Below are positions 40,485 to 50,368 of a DNA stretch of 64,000 bases, piece after piece (position 1 is the first letter of the stretch; each line of letters opens with the position of its first letter). Location: the NCBI RefSeq assembly GCF_002933465.1, contig NZ_PSZE01000017.1:62001-126000 (forward strand). Direction: 5' to 3'. The position numbers were made by a program, and so were the translations under genes. Origin of the DNA: Nocardia nova. GTDB taxonomy: Bacteria > Actinomycetota > Actinomycetes > Mycobacteriales > Mycobacteriaceae. Under the pieces are notes generated by a model. It was not told the DNA's origin and made no database searches. It saw nothing but the letters and a program-made list of their open reading frames with translations.

Positions 40485-41849
40485 TCACCGATCGGCCATG
40501 CCCGTGAGGACGCGGTCCAGGGCATCCACCGCCCGCTCGAGTTCGTCGGCGGTGACCGTCAGCGGCGGCCGGAACCGGATACCGCGCTCGCCGGTTCCGA
40601 GGAACAGTACCCGTTCGCGCTCGCGCACCTCCGCGAGGACGGCATCGCGCAGCTCGGCGGAATCCAGTGTCACCGCGCACATCAGTCCGCGACCGCGCGG
40701 GTCGGTGAGCCGCGCGTGCCGGCCGGCGAGCGCGCGCAACCGGTCGAGCAGCAGCGCGCCCAGCTCCTGCGCGCGGGTAGCCAGGTCCTCGGATTCGATC
40801 ACCTCGAGGATGCGACGGGCCCGCACCATATCGGCGAGGTTGCCGCCCCAGGTGGAATTGAGCCGCGAGCTCACCGCGAACACGTTGTCGGGCACCTCGT
40901 CGACGCGCCCGCCGGCCATGATGCCGCAGACCTGCGTCTTCTTTCCGAAGGCGACCACATCAGGTCGCAGGCCCAACTGCTGGTAGGCCCAGGTCGACCC
41001 GGTCATCGCCACGCCGGTCTGCACCTCGTCGACGATGAACAGCGCGTCGTGTTCGTGGCACAGCTGCTGCATGCGCCGGAGAAAGTCCGGTCGCATGTGC
41101 CGGTCACCGCCCTCGCCCTGAATCGGCTCGGCGATGAAACAGGCGATGTCGTGCGGATTTTCGGTGAATGCGGCGCGGGCCTGGGCCAGCGCGCGCTGCT
41201 CGGCGACCTCGATGTCGACGCCGGGACGCAGATAGGGGGTCTCGATGCGCGGCCAGTCGAAAGCCGGGAATCGCTCGGTCTTGACCGGGTCGGTATTGGT
41301 CAGGGACAGGGTGTAGCCGGAGCGGCCGTGGAACGCTCCGGTCAGATGCAGCACCTTGGTGCCCAGTTCGGCCGGGCGGCCGTGCATCGCGTTGTGGCGG
41401 CTCTTCCAGTCGAAGGCGACCTTGAGCGCGTTCTCGACCGCCAGCGCACCACCGTCGATGAAGAACAGATGGGGCAGTGCCGGGTCGCCGAGGACCCGCG
41501 CGAAGGTGTCGACGAAGCGCGCCATCGCGACCGTATAGACGTCGGAATTACTGGGCTTGTTCAGCGCCGCCCTGGTGAGTTCGGCGCGAAAGCGGGCGTT
41601 CGCCGCCAGCGCCGGATGGTTCATCCCCAGCGCCGAGGAGGCGAAGAAGCCGAACATATCCAGATAGACGGTGCCGTCGCGGGCGTCGACCAGATCGAGT
41701 CCCCGCGATCTGCGCAGGTCCAGCACCAGATCGAAACCGTCGGCGAGCATGTGGGCGGACAGGATGTCGTGTACGCGCGAGGCGGTGACCGACGCCGGGT
41801 TCGTGACCTCCGCGTCGGCCGTTCCGGGGCGCTCCAGTTCGAGGGTCAC
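40485..41849 (-). CDS. lat: L-lysine 6-aminotransferase
   Basis: 454 aa from GTG 41849; ATG 41870 would add 7 residues. Class III PLP aminotransferase: LDMFGFFASSALGMNHPAL, FFIDGGALAVENALKVAFDW, GRSGYTLSLTNTDPVKTERF (family-specific), FIVDEVQTGVAMTGSTWAY, and the PLP Lys region VVAFGKKTQVCGIMAGG. It converts L-lysine plus 2-oxoglutarate to 2-aminoadipate semialdehyde (cyclising to piperideine-6-carboxylate) and glutamate. lrpA is upstream on the same strand and pcd is divergent, as in M. tuberculosis Rv3290c-Rv3293. Confidence 0.95.
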   Translation of the reverse strand: MTLELERPGTADAEVTNPASVTASRVHDILSAHMLADGFDLVLDLRRSRGLDLVDARDGTVYLDMFGFFASSALGMNHPALAANARFRAELTRAALNKPSNSDVYTVAMARFVDTFARVLGDPALPHLFFIDGGALAVENALKVAFDWKSRHNAMHGRPAELGTKVLHLTGAFHGRSGYTLSLTNTDPVKTERFPAFDWPRIETPYLRPGVDIEVAEQRALAQARAAFTENPHDIACFIAEPIQGEGGDRHMRPDFLRRMQQLCHEHDALFIVDEVQTGVAMTGSTWAYQQLGLRPDVVAFGKKTQVCGIMAGGRVDEVPDNVFAVSSRLNSTWGGNLADMVRARRILEVIESEDLATRAQELGALLLDRLRALAGRHARLTDPRGRGLMCAVTLDSAELRDAVLAEVRERERVLFLGTGERGIRFRPPLTVTADELERAVDALDRVLTGMADR

Positions 41850-41913
41850 ACCCACAGGATACGAAAACATTTACGGTTTCACTACGAACAAACGTATAAA
41901 TTACGATCAGGTA

Positions 41914-42366
41914 TCATCTGTCATAAAATGTCTGCAGAATGATGGTGCTTCGGGTGCGAACATTGGCGGTGGCGCGGATCTCCTGCAGCAACTGTTCGAG
42001 ATGCCGGGGCGAGGCCACCCGGACGAGCAGCATGTAGCTCTCCTCCCCCGCCACCGAGTGGCATTCCTCGATGCCGGGGATGTGCTGGAGCAGGGCGGGA
42101 GCATCGTCGGGCTGTGAGGGATCGAGAGGAGTGATCGCGACGAATGCCGACAGCAGTTGTCCCAACGCCTCCGGGTCGACCTTCGCGGAATATCCGCGGA
42201 TCACGCCGCGAGCCTCGAGCCGGCGCACGCGCGACTGCACCGCGGATACCGACAGACTGGCCTTCTCGGCGAGATTGGACAGCGTGGCCCGGCCGTCGGC
42301 CATCAATTCGCGGATCAGGAGCCGATCGATGTCGTCGAGAACAGGTTTCGCAGGTGCATCCGCCAT
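41914..42366 (-). CDS. lrpA: Lrp/AsnC-family regulator
   Basis: 150 aa. HTH about 10-55 (DIDRLLIRELMADGRATLSN, EKASLSVSAVQSRVRRLEAR) and RAM domain (SAFVAITPLD, ECHSVAGEESYMLLVRVASP). Matches M. tuberculosis LrpA (Rv3291c). It is followed by lat across 64 nt of AT-rich DNA (41850-41913) that is a likely binding region. Probably senses lysine or another amino acid and controls lat (inference). Confidence 0.93.
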   Translation of the reverse strand: MADAPAKPVLDDIDRLLIRELMADGRATLSNLAEKASLSVSAVQSRVRRLEARGVIRGYSAKVDPEALGQLLSAFVAITPLDPSQPDDAPALLQHIPGIEECHSVAGEESYMLLVRVASPRHLEQLLQEIRATANVRTRSTIILQTFYDR

Positions 42367-42463
42367 CAGCGAAGGCTAACCCAGCGGGCGGTGGCCGGGG
42401 CCGGAAACGATCTCCCACCGGTGCGAAGTCCCCCATCAACCGATTTCGGAAACGGAGCCGCAG

Positions 42464-43993
42464 ATGACATCCGCACCCGTTCTGCCCACCACCGGCGAAC
42501 TGCGCGACCGGGCCGCGCGCCTGCTGCTCGAACTCGGCGTCGACCCGGTCGATTCGGGCGATCTGCCGGCCCGCACACCGATCACCGGCGGTGAGTTGAT
42601 GCGCGTCCCGGCCACCTCGGCATTCGACGTGACCTGCGCGATCGACAAGGCGCACAGCGCTTTTCAGGGGTGGCGATCCGTCCCCGCGCCGCAACGCGCC
42701 GCCGTGGTGCGGCGGCTGGGACGACTACTGACCGACAATCTCGACGCGGTGGCCGGACTCGTGACCCTGGAGGCGGGCAAGATCGGCGCCGAGGCGCGCG
42801 GTGAGGTGCAGGAGATGATCGACGTCTGCGAATTCGCCGTCGGTCTGTCCCGCCAACTCTACGGACGCACCATGGCCTCCGAGCGGCCCGGGCATCGACT
42901 CATGGAGACATGGCATCCGCTCGGGGTGGTCGGGGTGATCTCGGCGTTCAACTTCCCGGTCGCGGTCTGGTCGTGGAATACCGCGATCGCATTGGTGTGC
43001 GGCGACACCGTGGTGTGGAAACCCTCGCAGACGACACCGCTGACCGCACTGGCCTGCGATGCGCTGCTGCGGCGCGCGGCCCTCGACGTCGGCGCCGACC
43101 CGCAGATCCACCAGCTGATCCAGGGTGGCACCGAGGTCGGCACCCAGCTCGTCGACGACGAACGGGTGGCTCTGGTCAGCGCCACCGGATCGGTGCGGAT
43201 GGGGCAGGCGGTGGCACCGCGGGTCGCGGCGCGTTTCGGCCGGTGCCTGCTCGAGCTCGGCGGTAACAACGCCGCGATCGTCACCCCGTCCGCGGACCTC
43301 GACCTCACCACGCGGGCCGTGGTTTTCGCTGCGGCGGGAACGGCCGGACAGCGGTGCACGACACTGCGGCGGGTCATCGCGCACGTGGATATCGCCGGGC
43401 CACTGCTGGATCGGATGGGCGCGGCGTATCGCCAACTGCCCGTGGGCAATCCGCTCGACGACTCGGTCTTGGTCGGGCCGCTGATCGACGGCCGCGCCCA
43501 CACCGCGATGCGGGCGGCGATCGACCGTGCGCTCGCCGACGGGGGCGAATTGATCTGCGGCGGTGAGCGCGTCGAGGTCGGCGGCGACGATTCCTACTAT
43601 GTACGTCCCGCGATCATCCGGATGCCCGCTCAGACCGCGGTCGTGCGCGAGGAGACGTTCGCGCCGATTCTCTACGTGCTCACCTATCACGATCTGGATT
43701 CCGCGATCGCCCTGCACAACGCTGTGCCACAGGGGCTTTCGTCGGCCATCTTCACCAGTGACCAGCGCGAGGCGGAACGATTCCTGGCCGCCGACGGTTC
43801 CGACTGCGGCATCGCCAATGTGAACATCGGCACCTCGGGTGCGGAGATCGGCGGCGCGTTCGGCGGTGAGAAGCAGACCGGCGGCGGGCGCGAATCGGGC
43901 TCCGACTCCTGGAAGGCGTATATGCGCCGCGCCACCAATACGGTCAACTACTCCACCGAACTGCCTCTGGCACAAGGCATTCAGTTCGGCTGA
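42464..43993 (+). CDS. pcd: L-piperideine-6-carboxylate dehydrogenase
   Basis: 509 aa from ATG 42464. Aldehyde dehydrogenase superfamily: WHPLGVVGVISAFNFPVAVW, VCGDTVVWKPSQTTPLTALA, LVSATGSVRMGQAV, LLELGGNNAAIVTPSADLDL with the general-base Glu, the catalytic Cys298 in GTAGQRCTTLRR, and the C-terminal GGAFGGEKQTGGGRESGSDS. The Asn-Asn after LELGG is typical of the AASADH/Pcd branch. It oxidises the Lat product to L-2-aminoadipate. Divergent from lrpA with 97 nt between starts. Confidence 0.93.
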   Translation: MTSAPVLPTTGELRDRAARLLLELGVDPVDSGDLPARTPITGGELMRVPATSAFDVTCAIDKAHSAFQGWRSVPAPQRAAVVRRLGRLLTDNLDAVAGLVTLEAGKIGAEARGEVQEMIDVCEFAVGLSRQLYGRTMASERPGHRLMETWHPLGVVGVISAFNFPVAVWSWNTAIALVCGDTVVWKPSQTTPLTALACDALLRRAALDVGADPQIHQLIQGGTEVGTQLVDDERVALVSATGSVRMGQAVAPRVAARFGRCLLELGGNNAAIVTPSADLDLTTRAVVFAAAGTAGQRCTTLRRVIAHVDIAGPLLDRMGAAYRQLPVGNPLDDSVLVGPLIDGRAHTAMRAAIDRALADGGELICGGERVEVGGDDSYYVRPAIIRMPAQTAVVREETFAPILYVLTYHDLDSAIALHNAVPQGLSSAIFTSDQREAERFLAADGSDCGIANVNIGTSGAEIGGAFGGEKQTGGGRESGSDSWKAYMRRATNTVNYSTELPLAQGIQFG

Positions 43994-43997
43994 GCGT

Positions 43998-44248
43998 TCA
44001 ACGCTCCGGTTCGCGGGCGATGGCGCGGACCTGATCCTCGTAGGCGGCCCGCACCGCCGCATCGCCCGGATGCAGCGCCCGGTCGCCGTCGAACAGGCCG
44101 CGCACCATGCGCACGACCGATTCGCTGGCGGCCGCCCGCGCGAGGTCGACGGGATCGAGATACTGCGGCACCGCCACCTCGGCCCGCCGGGTCCGGCAGG
44201 TCTTGACGCTCGCACGGCGGCGATCTCCGATTCCAGTTGCGCGCTCAT
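43998..44248 (-). pseudogene. Frameshifted small gene of unknown function
   Basis: ATG 44248 opens MSAQLESEIAAVRAS; the natural-looking continuation is in another frame (VAVPQYLDPVDLARAA, then ESVVRMVRGLFDGDRALHPG and AAVRAAYEDQVRAIARE) and stops at TGA 43998. The join needs a one-base correction near 44205. The rebuilt protein would be about 82 aa, helical and not recognised. It converges on pcd with 4 nt between stops. Confidence 0.45.
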
Positions 44249-44361
44249 CGGCCGCGAAGCTGACGCTCGAGCCAGTGTCCCGGTCCGCCGGCGGGCACCA
44301 TTCGTGGAGCGCCGAGGCGGGGACGGGGCAGCGGCGGGAAGCGGCCCGGTTCGTCGGCCAT
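44245..44361 (-). CDS. Possible 38-residue ORF
   Basis: ATG 44361 to TGA 44245 encodes 38 residues (MADEPGRFPPLPRPRLG, then GGPGHWLERQLRGR). Its stop overlaps the ATG of the next reading frame at 44248, the usual sign of translational coupling. It lies where the VOC gene fragment loses its frame. No known family. It may be real or part of the same wreckage. Confidence 0.3.
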   Translation of the reverse strand: MADEPGRFPPLPRPRLGAPRMVPAGGPGHWLERQLRGR

Positions 44362-44371
44362 ATGCCGGGCG

Positions 44372-44599
44372 TGGCGTCGGCTGCGCGATCCGCACGCCCG
44401 GCGCCGGAGCCACGTCCACGTCGAGATGGAAGCCGAGCCGATCGCGATAGAACTCGATTCCCCGGTCGATATCGCGCACCGGGACCGGCACCAATTCCAG
44501 CAGCATCGTGCTGCGTGGGACCGGCGGGTTGGCGGGGTCGTTCGTCACCTGTGCGGGGTCGGCCGGAATCTCGGTCACAGTGTCGGGGCGCTCGCTCAT
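44372..44599 (-). pseudogene. N-terminal fragment of a glyoxalase/VOC-family protein gene
   Basis: From ATG 44599 (GTG 44623 is an alternative) the frame reads MLLELVPVPVRDIDRGIEFY and RDRLGFHLDVDVAPAPGVRI, the first beta-alpha-beta-beta of a VOC domain with the usual YRDRLGF. After AQPTP the similarity ends and the frame runs on as Arg/Pro-rich sequence antisense to pcd. VOC domains need about 110-120 residues; only about 45 of the domain are present. Confidence 0.65.
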
Positions 44600-44775
44600 G
44601 TCGGTCCCATCGTCGGTAGCCACCGCAGTGGCGGCCAGCCTATCGGGACGAGCCGTGGACCGGCGCCGATCCGTCCGCGTCGGCGACCGCGTCCGGCGAG
44701 CTCGAGCCCGGGAAATGCGCCCGAGGGACTTCGCCGCCGGGTCTCGATGTCGGTGCCCGGGTGCACACTGAACCC

Positions 44776-47700
44776 ATGCAGCAGTTCTCCCGGCCGACCC
44801 AGGAGTGGTTCGACGGTGCGTTCCCCGCGCCCACGTCCGCCCAGCTGGGAGCCTGGGAGGCGATCTCCGCGGGAGAACACACGCTGGTGATCGCGCCGAC
44901 CGGGTCCGGTAAGACTCTGTCGGCCTTCCTGTGGGCGATCGACCGGCTCGCCACCCGCGAACCCACGGACGGTCCGCAGCGCACCGCCGTCCTCTATATC
45001 TCCCCGCTCAAGGCCCTCGCGGTCGATGTCGAGCGCAATCTGCGCGCACCCCTGGTGGGTATCACCCGCACGGCCGCACGGCTCGGTATGCCCGCCCCGG
45101 AGATCAGCGTCGGTGTGCGGTCGGGCGATACCACCCCGGCCGACCGCCGGACCCTGCAGCGCCGGCCGCCCGACATCCTGATCACTACCCCGGAATCGCT
45201 GTACCTGATGCTCACCTCGGCGGCCCGCGAGACGTTGTCGCAGGTCGGCACCGTGATCGTGGACGAGGTCCATGCGATCGCCGGTTCCAAGCGAGGGGCA
45301 CATCTGGCCCTGTCGCTGGCCCGGCTCGATCAGCTCACCGAGCGGCCCGCCCAGCGCATCGGGTTGTCGGCGACGGTTCGGCCGCCGGAGGAGGTGGGGC
45401 GCTTTCTGGTCGGCTCGGCGCCGATCACGATCGTGTCGCCGCCGGCGCCGAAGACGTTCGACCTGTCGGTGCGGGTGCCGGTGGCGGATATGACCGAGCC
45501 GGACGAATCCGATCAGCCGGGGTCGATCTGGCCGCATGTGGATGCCGCGATCGTGGATCTGGTGCTGGCGCACCGCTCGTCGATCGTGTTCGCGAATTCG
45601 CGTCGGCTGGCCGAACGCTTGACGGCGCGGCTGAACGAGGAATATGCCGAGCGAATTGCCGAACCCGACGAGGCGGAGGAGGCCGCGCCACGCCGCGAGC
45701 ACGCGCCGCCCGCCCAGCTCGGGGCGCCGACCGAGGTCAATCACGGGGCGGCGCCGCTGCTGGCCCGGGCCCATCACGGCTCGGTGAGCAAGGAACAGCG
45801 CGCCATCATCGAGGACGACCTCAAGAGCGGCCGGTTGCGGTGCGTGGTGGCGACCAGCAGCCTCGAGCTCGGTATCGATATGGGTGCGGTGGATCTGGTG
45901 GTGCAGGTCGAGGCACCGCCGTCGGTCGCGGGTGGGCTGCAACGGGTCGGTCGCGCCGGACATCAGGTGGGTGAGATCTCGCGCGGGGTGATCTTCCCCA
46001 AACACCGCACCGATGTGATCCACTGCGCGGTGGCGTCGATGCGGATGACGGCGGGACAGATCGAGGAGTTGAAGATCCCCGCCCATCCCCTCGACATTCT
46101 CGCCCAGCAGACCGTGGCCGCCTGCGCACTGGAACCGATCGATGTCGACGAATGGTTCGAAACGGTCCGGGGGACAGGCAGTTTCGCCGCGCTGCCGCGC
46201 TCGGCGTACGAATCGGTGCTGGACCTGCTGTCGGGTCGATATCCCTCCGACGAATTCGCCGAGCTGCGTCCGCGCCTGGTGTGGGATCGCGACGCGGGCA
46301 CCCTGACCGGGCGCCCCGGCGCTCAGCGCCTCGCGGTCACCTCCGGCGGCGCGATTCCCGACCGCGGCCTGTTCCCGGTGTTCATGGTCGGCGAAAAGGC
46401 GTCGCGGGTCGGCGAACTCGATGAGGAGATGGTCTACGAATCGCGCGTGGGCGATGTGTTCGCCCTCGGCGCGACGAGCTGGCGCATCGAGGAGATCACC
46501 CACGACCGGGTCCTCGTCTCCCCCGCGTTCGGCCTGCCGGGCCGACTCCCCTTCTGGCACGGCGATTCCCTCGGACGCCCGGCCGAATTGGGCGCGGCCC
46601 TGGGCGAATTCGTCCGCACGGCCGGTAAGACCGTCGCGCAGGGCGGCGAACTTGTCGAACTCGAACAGCTCGTCCACGCCGCCGGCCTGGACGATTTCGC
46701 GACGGCGAATCTGGTCTCACTGCTGGCCGAGCAACGGCAGGCCACCGGTCACCTGCCGACCGATCGCACGCTGCTGGTCGAACGCTTTCGCGACGAACTC
46801 GGGGATTGGCGGCTGATCCTGCACTCGCCCTACGGTCTACCGGTGCATGCGCCGTGGGCGCTTGCGGTGGGAGCGCGGTTGCGGGAGCGATTCGGGGTCG
46901 ATGCCGCACCGACCGCCTCCGACGACGGCATCGTGGTCCGGCTGCCCGACACCACCGACGATCCGCCGGGCGCGGAACTGTTCGTCTTCGAACCGGACGA
47001 GATCGACGACGTGGTGACCGAGCAGGTGGGCGGATCGGCGCTGTTCGCCTCCCGCTTCCGCGAATGCGCGGCGCGGGCGCTGCTGTTGCCGCGCCGGGAT
47101 CCCGGCCGCCGCGCGCCGCTGTGGCAGCAGCGCCAGCGCGCGGCCCAATTGCTCGATGTGGCAAGGAAATTCCCCGACTTCCCGATCCTGCTGGAAACGG
47201 TGCGCGAATGTCTGCGCGACGTCTACGACCTGCCCGCCCTGCGGGACTTGCTGACGAACGTGGCACGGCGCAAACTGCGACTGGTCGAAGTGGAGACCGC
47301 CGCCCCGTCACCGTTCGCCAACGCGTTGCTGTTCGACTACATCGGCCAGTTCATGTACGAGGGCGACAGCCCGCTGGCCGAGCGTCGCGCGGCCGCGCTG
47401 TCGCTGGATTCGAGCCTGCTCGCCGAACTGCTGGGGCGGGTGGAACTGCGCGAACTCCTCGACGCCGCGGTCCTCGAACTGACCGAACGCGAACTGCAGC
47501 GCCTGACCCCCGAACGCCATGCCCGCGACGCGGAAGGGCTCGCCGACCTGCTGCGACTACTCGGACCGCTCACCCCGGCCGAGGCGGCCGCGCGCTGCAC
47601 CGCCGACCCGAACCCGTGGTTCGCCGAATTGCTGCAGGCCAGGCGCGTTCTCGAGGTGTCGTTCGCGGGATCGCGGTGGTGGACGGCGATCGAGGACGCC

Positions 47701-49401
47701 GCCCGGTTGCGTGATGCCCTCGGCGTCCCCCTGCCGATCGGCACCCCGGCGGCCTTCATCGAACCGGTCGCCGATCCCCTGGGCGATCTGATCGGTCGCT
47801 ACGCCCGCACCCACGCCCCGTTCACCCTCGACGCCGTCGCCCGGCGCTTCGGGATCGGCCCGGCCGTCGCCGCCACCGCCCTGCATCACCTCGGGGCCGA
47901 GAAGCGGGTGGTGGAAGGGGAATTCACGCCGGGTTCGGCCGGTGCGGAATGGTGTGACGCGCAGGTGTTGCGCCGGCTGCGCCGCCGTTCGCTGGCCGCG
48001 GCACGCAAGGAGGTCGAGCCAGTATCCACGGGCGCGTTCGGCCGGTTCCTGCCGGCATGGCAGCATATCGGCACCTCGACACTGCGCGGCGTGGACGGTG
48101 TGGCCGCGGTGGTGGAACAGCTTGCGGGCGTGCCGATTCCGGCTTCGGCGTGGGAGTCGCTCATTCTACCGTCGCGGGTGCGTGACTACACACCGGCGAT
48201 GCTCGACGAACTCACCGCCTCGGGTGAGGTGCTCTGGTCCGGCCACGGCGCCATCACCGCCAAGGACGGCTGGATCGGCCTGCATCCGGCGGATCAGGCG
48301 CCGGTCACGCTGGCGCCGCCGCAGGAGATCGACTTCACCGATGTGCAGTTGCGCCTGCTGACGGCGTTGGGTGCGGAGCTGACGGCGGGAGTCGGTGACG
48401 CGGTGGCGCTCGATGCCGACGACTCGGCCGCCATCGAACCGGGTGCGTTCGGCGGCAACCGGATCGTCGCGGTCGCGGGCGGCGCTTACTTCTTCCGGCA
48501 ACTGTCCGACGCCACCGGGGTGCTCGACGACGCGGCCGTCGCGGCGGCACTGTGGGAACTGGTGTGGGCGGGGTATCTGTCCGGTGACACCTTCGCCCCG
48601 GTCCGGGCGCGACTGTCCGGCACCACCCGGAGCACCACCGCCCACCGCACCCCGCGGCGCACCCCGCGCGGGCGCATGTATCTGCCGCGACCGGCCATGC
48701 CGACCCGGACCGGCCCGCCCGCGGTGGCCGGTCGATGGTCGCTGCTGCCACAGCGCCTGCCGGACAACACCATTCGCGCCCACGCCACCGCCGATCTTCT
48801 CCTGGAGCGCTACGGGGTGCTGACCCGGGGCGCGGTGCAGAACGAGGAGATTCCGGGCGGCTTCGCGCTCATGTACCGGGTGCTCACCGAATTCGAGGAT
48901 CGCGGGCGCTGCCGGCGCGGTTATTTCGTCGATACTCTCGGCGGGGCGCAGTTCTCCACGACCGACGTGGTGGATCGGCTGCGCTCCTACGATTCCGACC
49001 GGGTCGGCGGCGACACCGGCCGGGTCGGCGCGGTCGCCCTCGCCGCCTGCGATCCGGCCAATCCGTACGGCGCCGCCCTGCCGTGGCCGAAGAACGCGGG
49101 TGAGGGAGCCGGACATCGTCCGGGCCGCAAGGCGGGGGCCCTGGTCGTCCTGGCCGCGGGCGAACTTGCCCTGTACCTGGAACGCGGTGGTAAGACTCTG
49201 CTCACCTTCACCGAGGACCCCGAGATCCGTACCGAGGCCGCGGCCGCGCTGGCGGCTCTGGTCCACGACCGCCGGATCGACTCACTGGTCGTCGAACGGG
49301 TCGACGGGGAATCGGTGCACGGCAACACCTTCGCCACATTCCTCACCGACGCCGGATTCCACGCCACTCCCCGGGGCTTCCGGCTCCGGAGCACAGCATG
49401 A
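44776..49401 (+). CDS. lhr: Large helicase-related protein Lhr
   Basis: About 1541 aa from ATG 44776; a GTG 15 nt upstream is the alternative. ATP-dependent 3'-5' DNA/RNA helicase. Walker A VIAPTGSGKTLSAF (about 38-51), motif Ia YISPLKALAVDVERNL, TTPESLY, motif II VIVDEVHAIAGSKRGAHL, motif III LSATVRPPEEV, motif V/VI TSSLELGIDMGAVDLVVQ and GGLQRVGRAGHQVGE. The long C-terminal half is the Lhr-specific region. A Glu/Asp/Ala-rich insert lies near 290-315. In mycobacteria lhr belongs to a DNA-damage-inducible set. nei follows 41 nt downstream, so a shared repair operon is likely. Confidence 0.96.
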   Translation: MQQFSRPTQEWFDGAFPAPTSAQLGAWEAISAGEHTLVIAPTGSGKTLSAFLWAIDRLATREPTDGPQRTAVLYISPLKALAVDVERNLRAPLVGITRTAARLGMPAPEISVGVRSGDTTPADRRTLQRRPPDILITTPESLYLMLTSAARETLSQVGTVIVDEVHAIAGSKRGAHLALSLARLDQLTERPAQRIGLSATVRPPEEVGRFLVGSAPITIVSPPAPKTFDLSVRVPVADMTEPDESDQPGSIWPHVDAAIVDLVLAHRSSIVFANSRRLAERLTARLNEEYAERIAEPDEAEEAAPRREHAPPAQLGAPTEVNHGAAPLLARAHHGSVSKEQRAIIEDDLKSGRLRCVVATSSLELGIDMGAVDLVVQVEAPPSVAGGLQRVGRAGHQVGEISRGVIFPKHRTDVIHCAVASMRMTAGQIEELKIPAHPLDILAQQTVAACALEPIDVDEWFETVRGTGSFAALPRSAYESVLDLLSGRYPSDEFAELRPRLVWDRDAGTLTGRPGAQRLAVTSGGAIPDRGLFPVFMVGEKASRVGELDEEMVYESRVGDVFALGATSWRIEEITHDRVLVSPAFGLPGRLPFWHGDSLGRPAELGAALGEFVRTAGKTVAQGGELVELEQLVHAAGLDDFATANLVSLLAEQRQATGHLPTDRTLLVERFRDELGDWRLILHSPYGLPVHAPWALAVGARLRERFGVDAAPTASDDGIVVRLPDTTDDPPGAELFVFEPDEIDDVVTEQVGGSALFASRFRECAARALLLPRRDPGRRAPLWQQRQRAAQLLDVARKFPDFPILLETVRECLRDVYDLPALRDLLTNVARRKLRLVEVETAAPSPFANALLFDYIGQFMYEGDSPLAERRAAALSLDSSLLAELLGRVELRELLDAAVLELTERELQRLTPERHARDAEGLADLLRLLGPLTPAEAAARCTADPNPWFAELLQARRVLEVSFAGSRWWTAIEDAARLRDALGVPLPIGTPAAFIEPVADPLGDLIGRYARTHAPFTLDAVARRFGIGPAVAATALHHLGAEKRVVEGEFTPGSAGAEWCDAQVLRRLRRRSLAAARKEVEPVSTGAFGRFLPAWQHIGTSTLRGVDGVAAVVEQLAGVPIPASAWESLILPSRVRDYTPAMLDELTASGEVLWSGHGAITAKDGWIGLHPADQAPVTLAPPQEIDFTDVQLRLLTALGAELTAGVGDAVALDADDSAAIEPGAFGGNRIVAVAGGAYFFRQLSDATGVLDDAAVAAALWELVWAGYLSGDTFAPVRARLSGTTRSTTAHRTPRRTPRGRMYLPRPAMPTRTGPPAVAGRWSLLPQRLPDNTIRAHATADLLLERYGVLTRGAVQNEEIPGGFALMYRVLTEFEDRGRCRRGYFVDTLGGAQFSTTDVVDRLRSYDSDRVGGDTGRVGAVALAACDPANPYGAALPWPKNAGEGAGHRPGRKAGALVVLAAGELALYLERGGKTLLTFTEDPEIRTEAAAALAALVHDRRIDSLVVERVDGESVHGNTFATFLTDAGFHATPRGFRLRSTA

Positions 49402-49442
49402 GACCGGCGCGCACCCCCCGGCGACCCAGGGGGTGAACGGCG

Positions 49443-50249
49443 ATGCCGGAAGGAGATACCGTCTACCTCGCGGCGGCGCGGCTGCGGACCGCACTGGCGG
49501 GAAAGACGCTGGCTCGCAGTGACTTTCGCGTCCCACGCTATGCCACCCTGGATCTGCGCGGCAGCCGGATCGACAGCGTCGGCAGTTACGGCAAACACCT
49601 GTTCGTGCGCACCGAGAGAGTCAGCATCCACACCCATCTCAAGATGGAGGGCACCTGGCGGGTCTACCGCCCCGGCCAGCGGTGGACCAAACCCGGATTC
49701 ACCGCGCGACTGATTCTCGCCACCGACGACATCGAAGCCGTCGGGTTCTCCCTCGGCCTGGTCGAGGTGCTCCCGCTCGCCGACGAGCACACCGCCGTCG
49801 ATCATCTCGGCCCGGATCTCCTGGGCCCGAATTGGGATGCGGCCGAGGCGGTCCGCCGACTGCGCGCGGACCCCGAGCGGCCGATCGGGCTCGCCCTGCT
49901 CGATCAGACCGTCATGGCCGGAGTCGGCAACATCTTCCGCAGTGAGATCTGTTTCGCCGAGCGGATCCACCCGGCCACTCCGGTCGGGGCCGTGCCCGAC
50001 CTCCCCGGACTCGTCGACGCCGCGCACCGCATCCTCGAGCGAGCGGCACACCATCCACCCCGGCCCGCGGTGGTCTACGGCCGGCAGCGCCAACCCTGCC
50101 GGCGCTGCGGATCGATGATCCTCGTCCGTATGTTCGGCCCGGATGCCGCCGCCACCACCGCCACCGAACGCGGCATCTACTTCTGCCCCCGCTGTCAGCC
50201 CGCACCCGAGACCCCGGAACCGAGGGCCGCACGCCGGGCTCGCCGCTGA
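49443..50249 (+). CDS. nei: Endonuclease VIII-type DNA glycosylase/AP lyase
   Basis: 268 aa from ATG 49443. N-terminal MPEGDTVYLAA supplies the catalytic Pro2 and Glu3. Helix-two-turn-helix region: LLDQTVMAGVGNIFRSEICF. C-terminal zinc finger CRRC...CPRC around QPCRRCGSM and FCPRCQPAP. It removes oxidised bases and cuts the abasic site. Pairing with lhr matches Rv3296-Rv3297. Confidence 0.95.
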   Translation: MPEGDTVYLAAARLRTALAGKTLARSDFRVPRYATLDLRGSRIDSVGSYGKHLFVRTERVSIHTHLKMEGTWRVYRPGQRWTKPGFTARLILATDDIEAVGFSLGLVEVLPLADEHTAVDHLGPDLLGPNWDAAEAVRRLRADPERPIGLALLDQTVMAGVGNIFRSEICFAERIHPATPVGAVPDLPGLVDAAHRILERAAHHPPRPAVVYGRQRQPCRRCGSMILVRMFGPDAAATTATERGIYFCPRCQPAPETPEPRAARRARR

Positions 50250-50368
50250 CCGGGATGAACCGTACTGTTTGCCGATCGATAGCTACATTTCCTTCCGCCG
50301 CTAACGTTTCGGAGCGTGGATGCGACATAGGGGCGACACAGATCGTCACCAGTCGGGAAGCAGGGCAG

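Noticed and set aside
42725..44623. A 632-codon minus-strand frame from the VOC start through pcd
   Set aside because: Only the first 76 codons resemble a VOC protein; the rest is antisense to pcd and has shadow composition.
44596..46677. A 693-codon open frame antisense to lhr
   Set aside because: lhr has all helicase motifs on the plus strand. The antisense frame is Arg/Gly/His-rich without recognisable domains.
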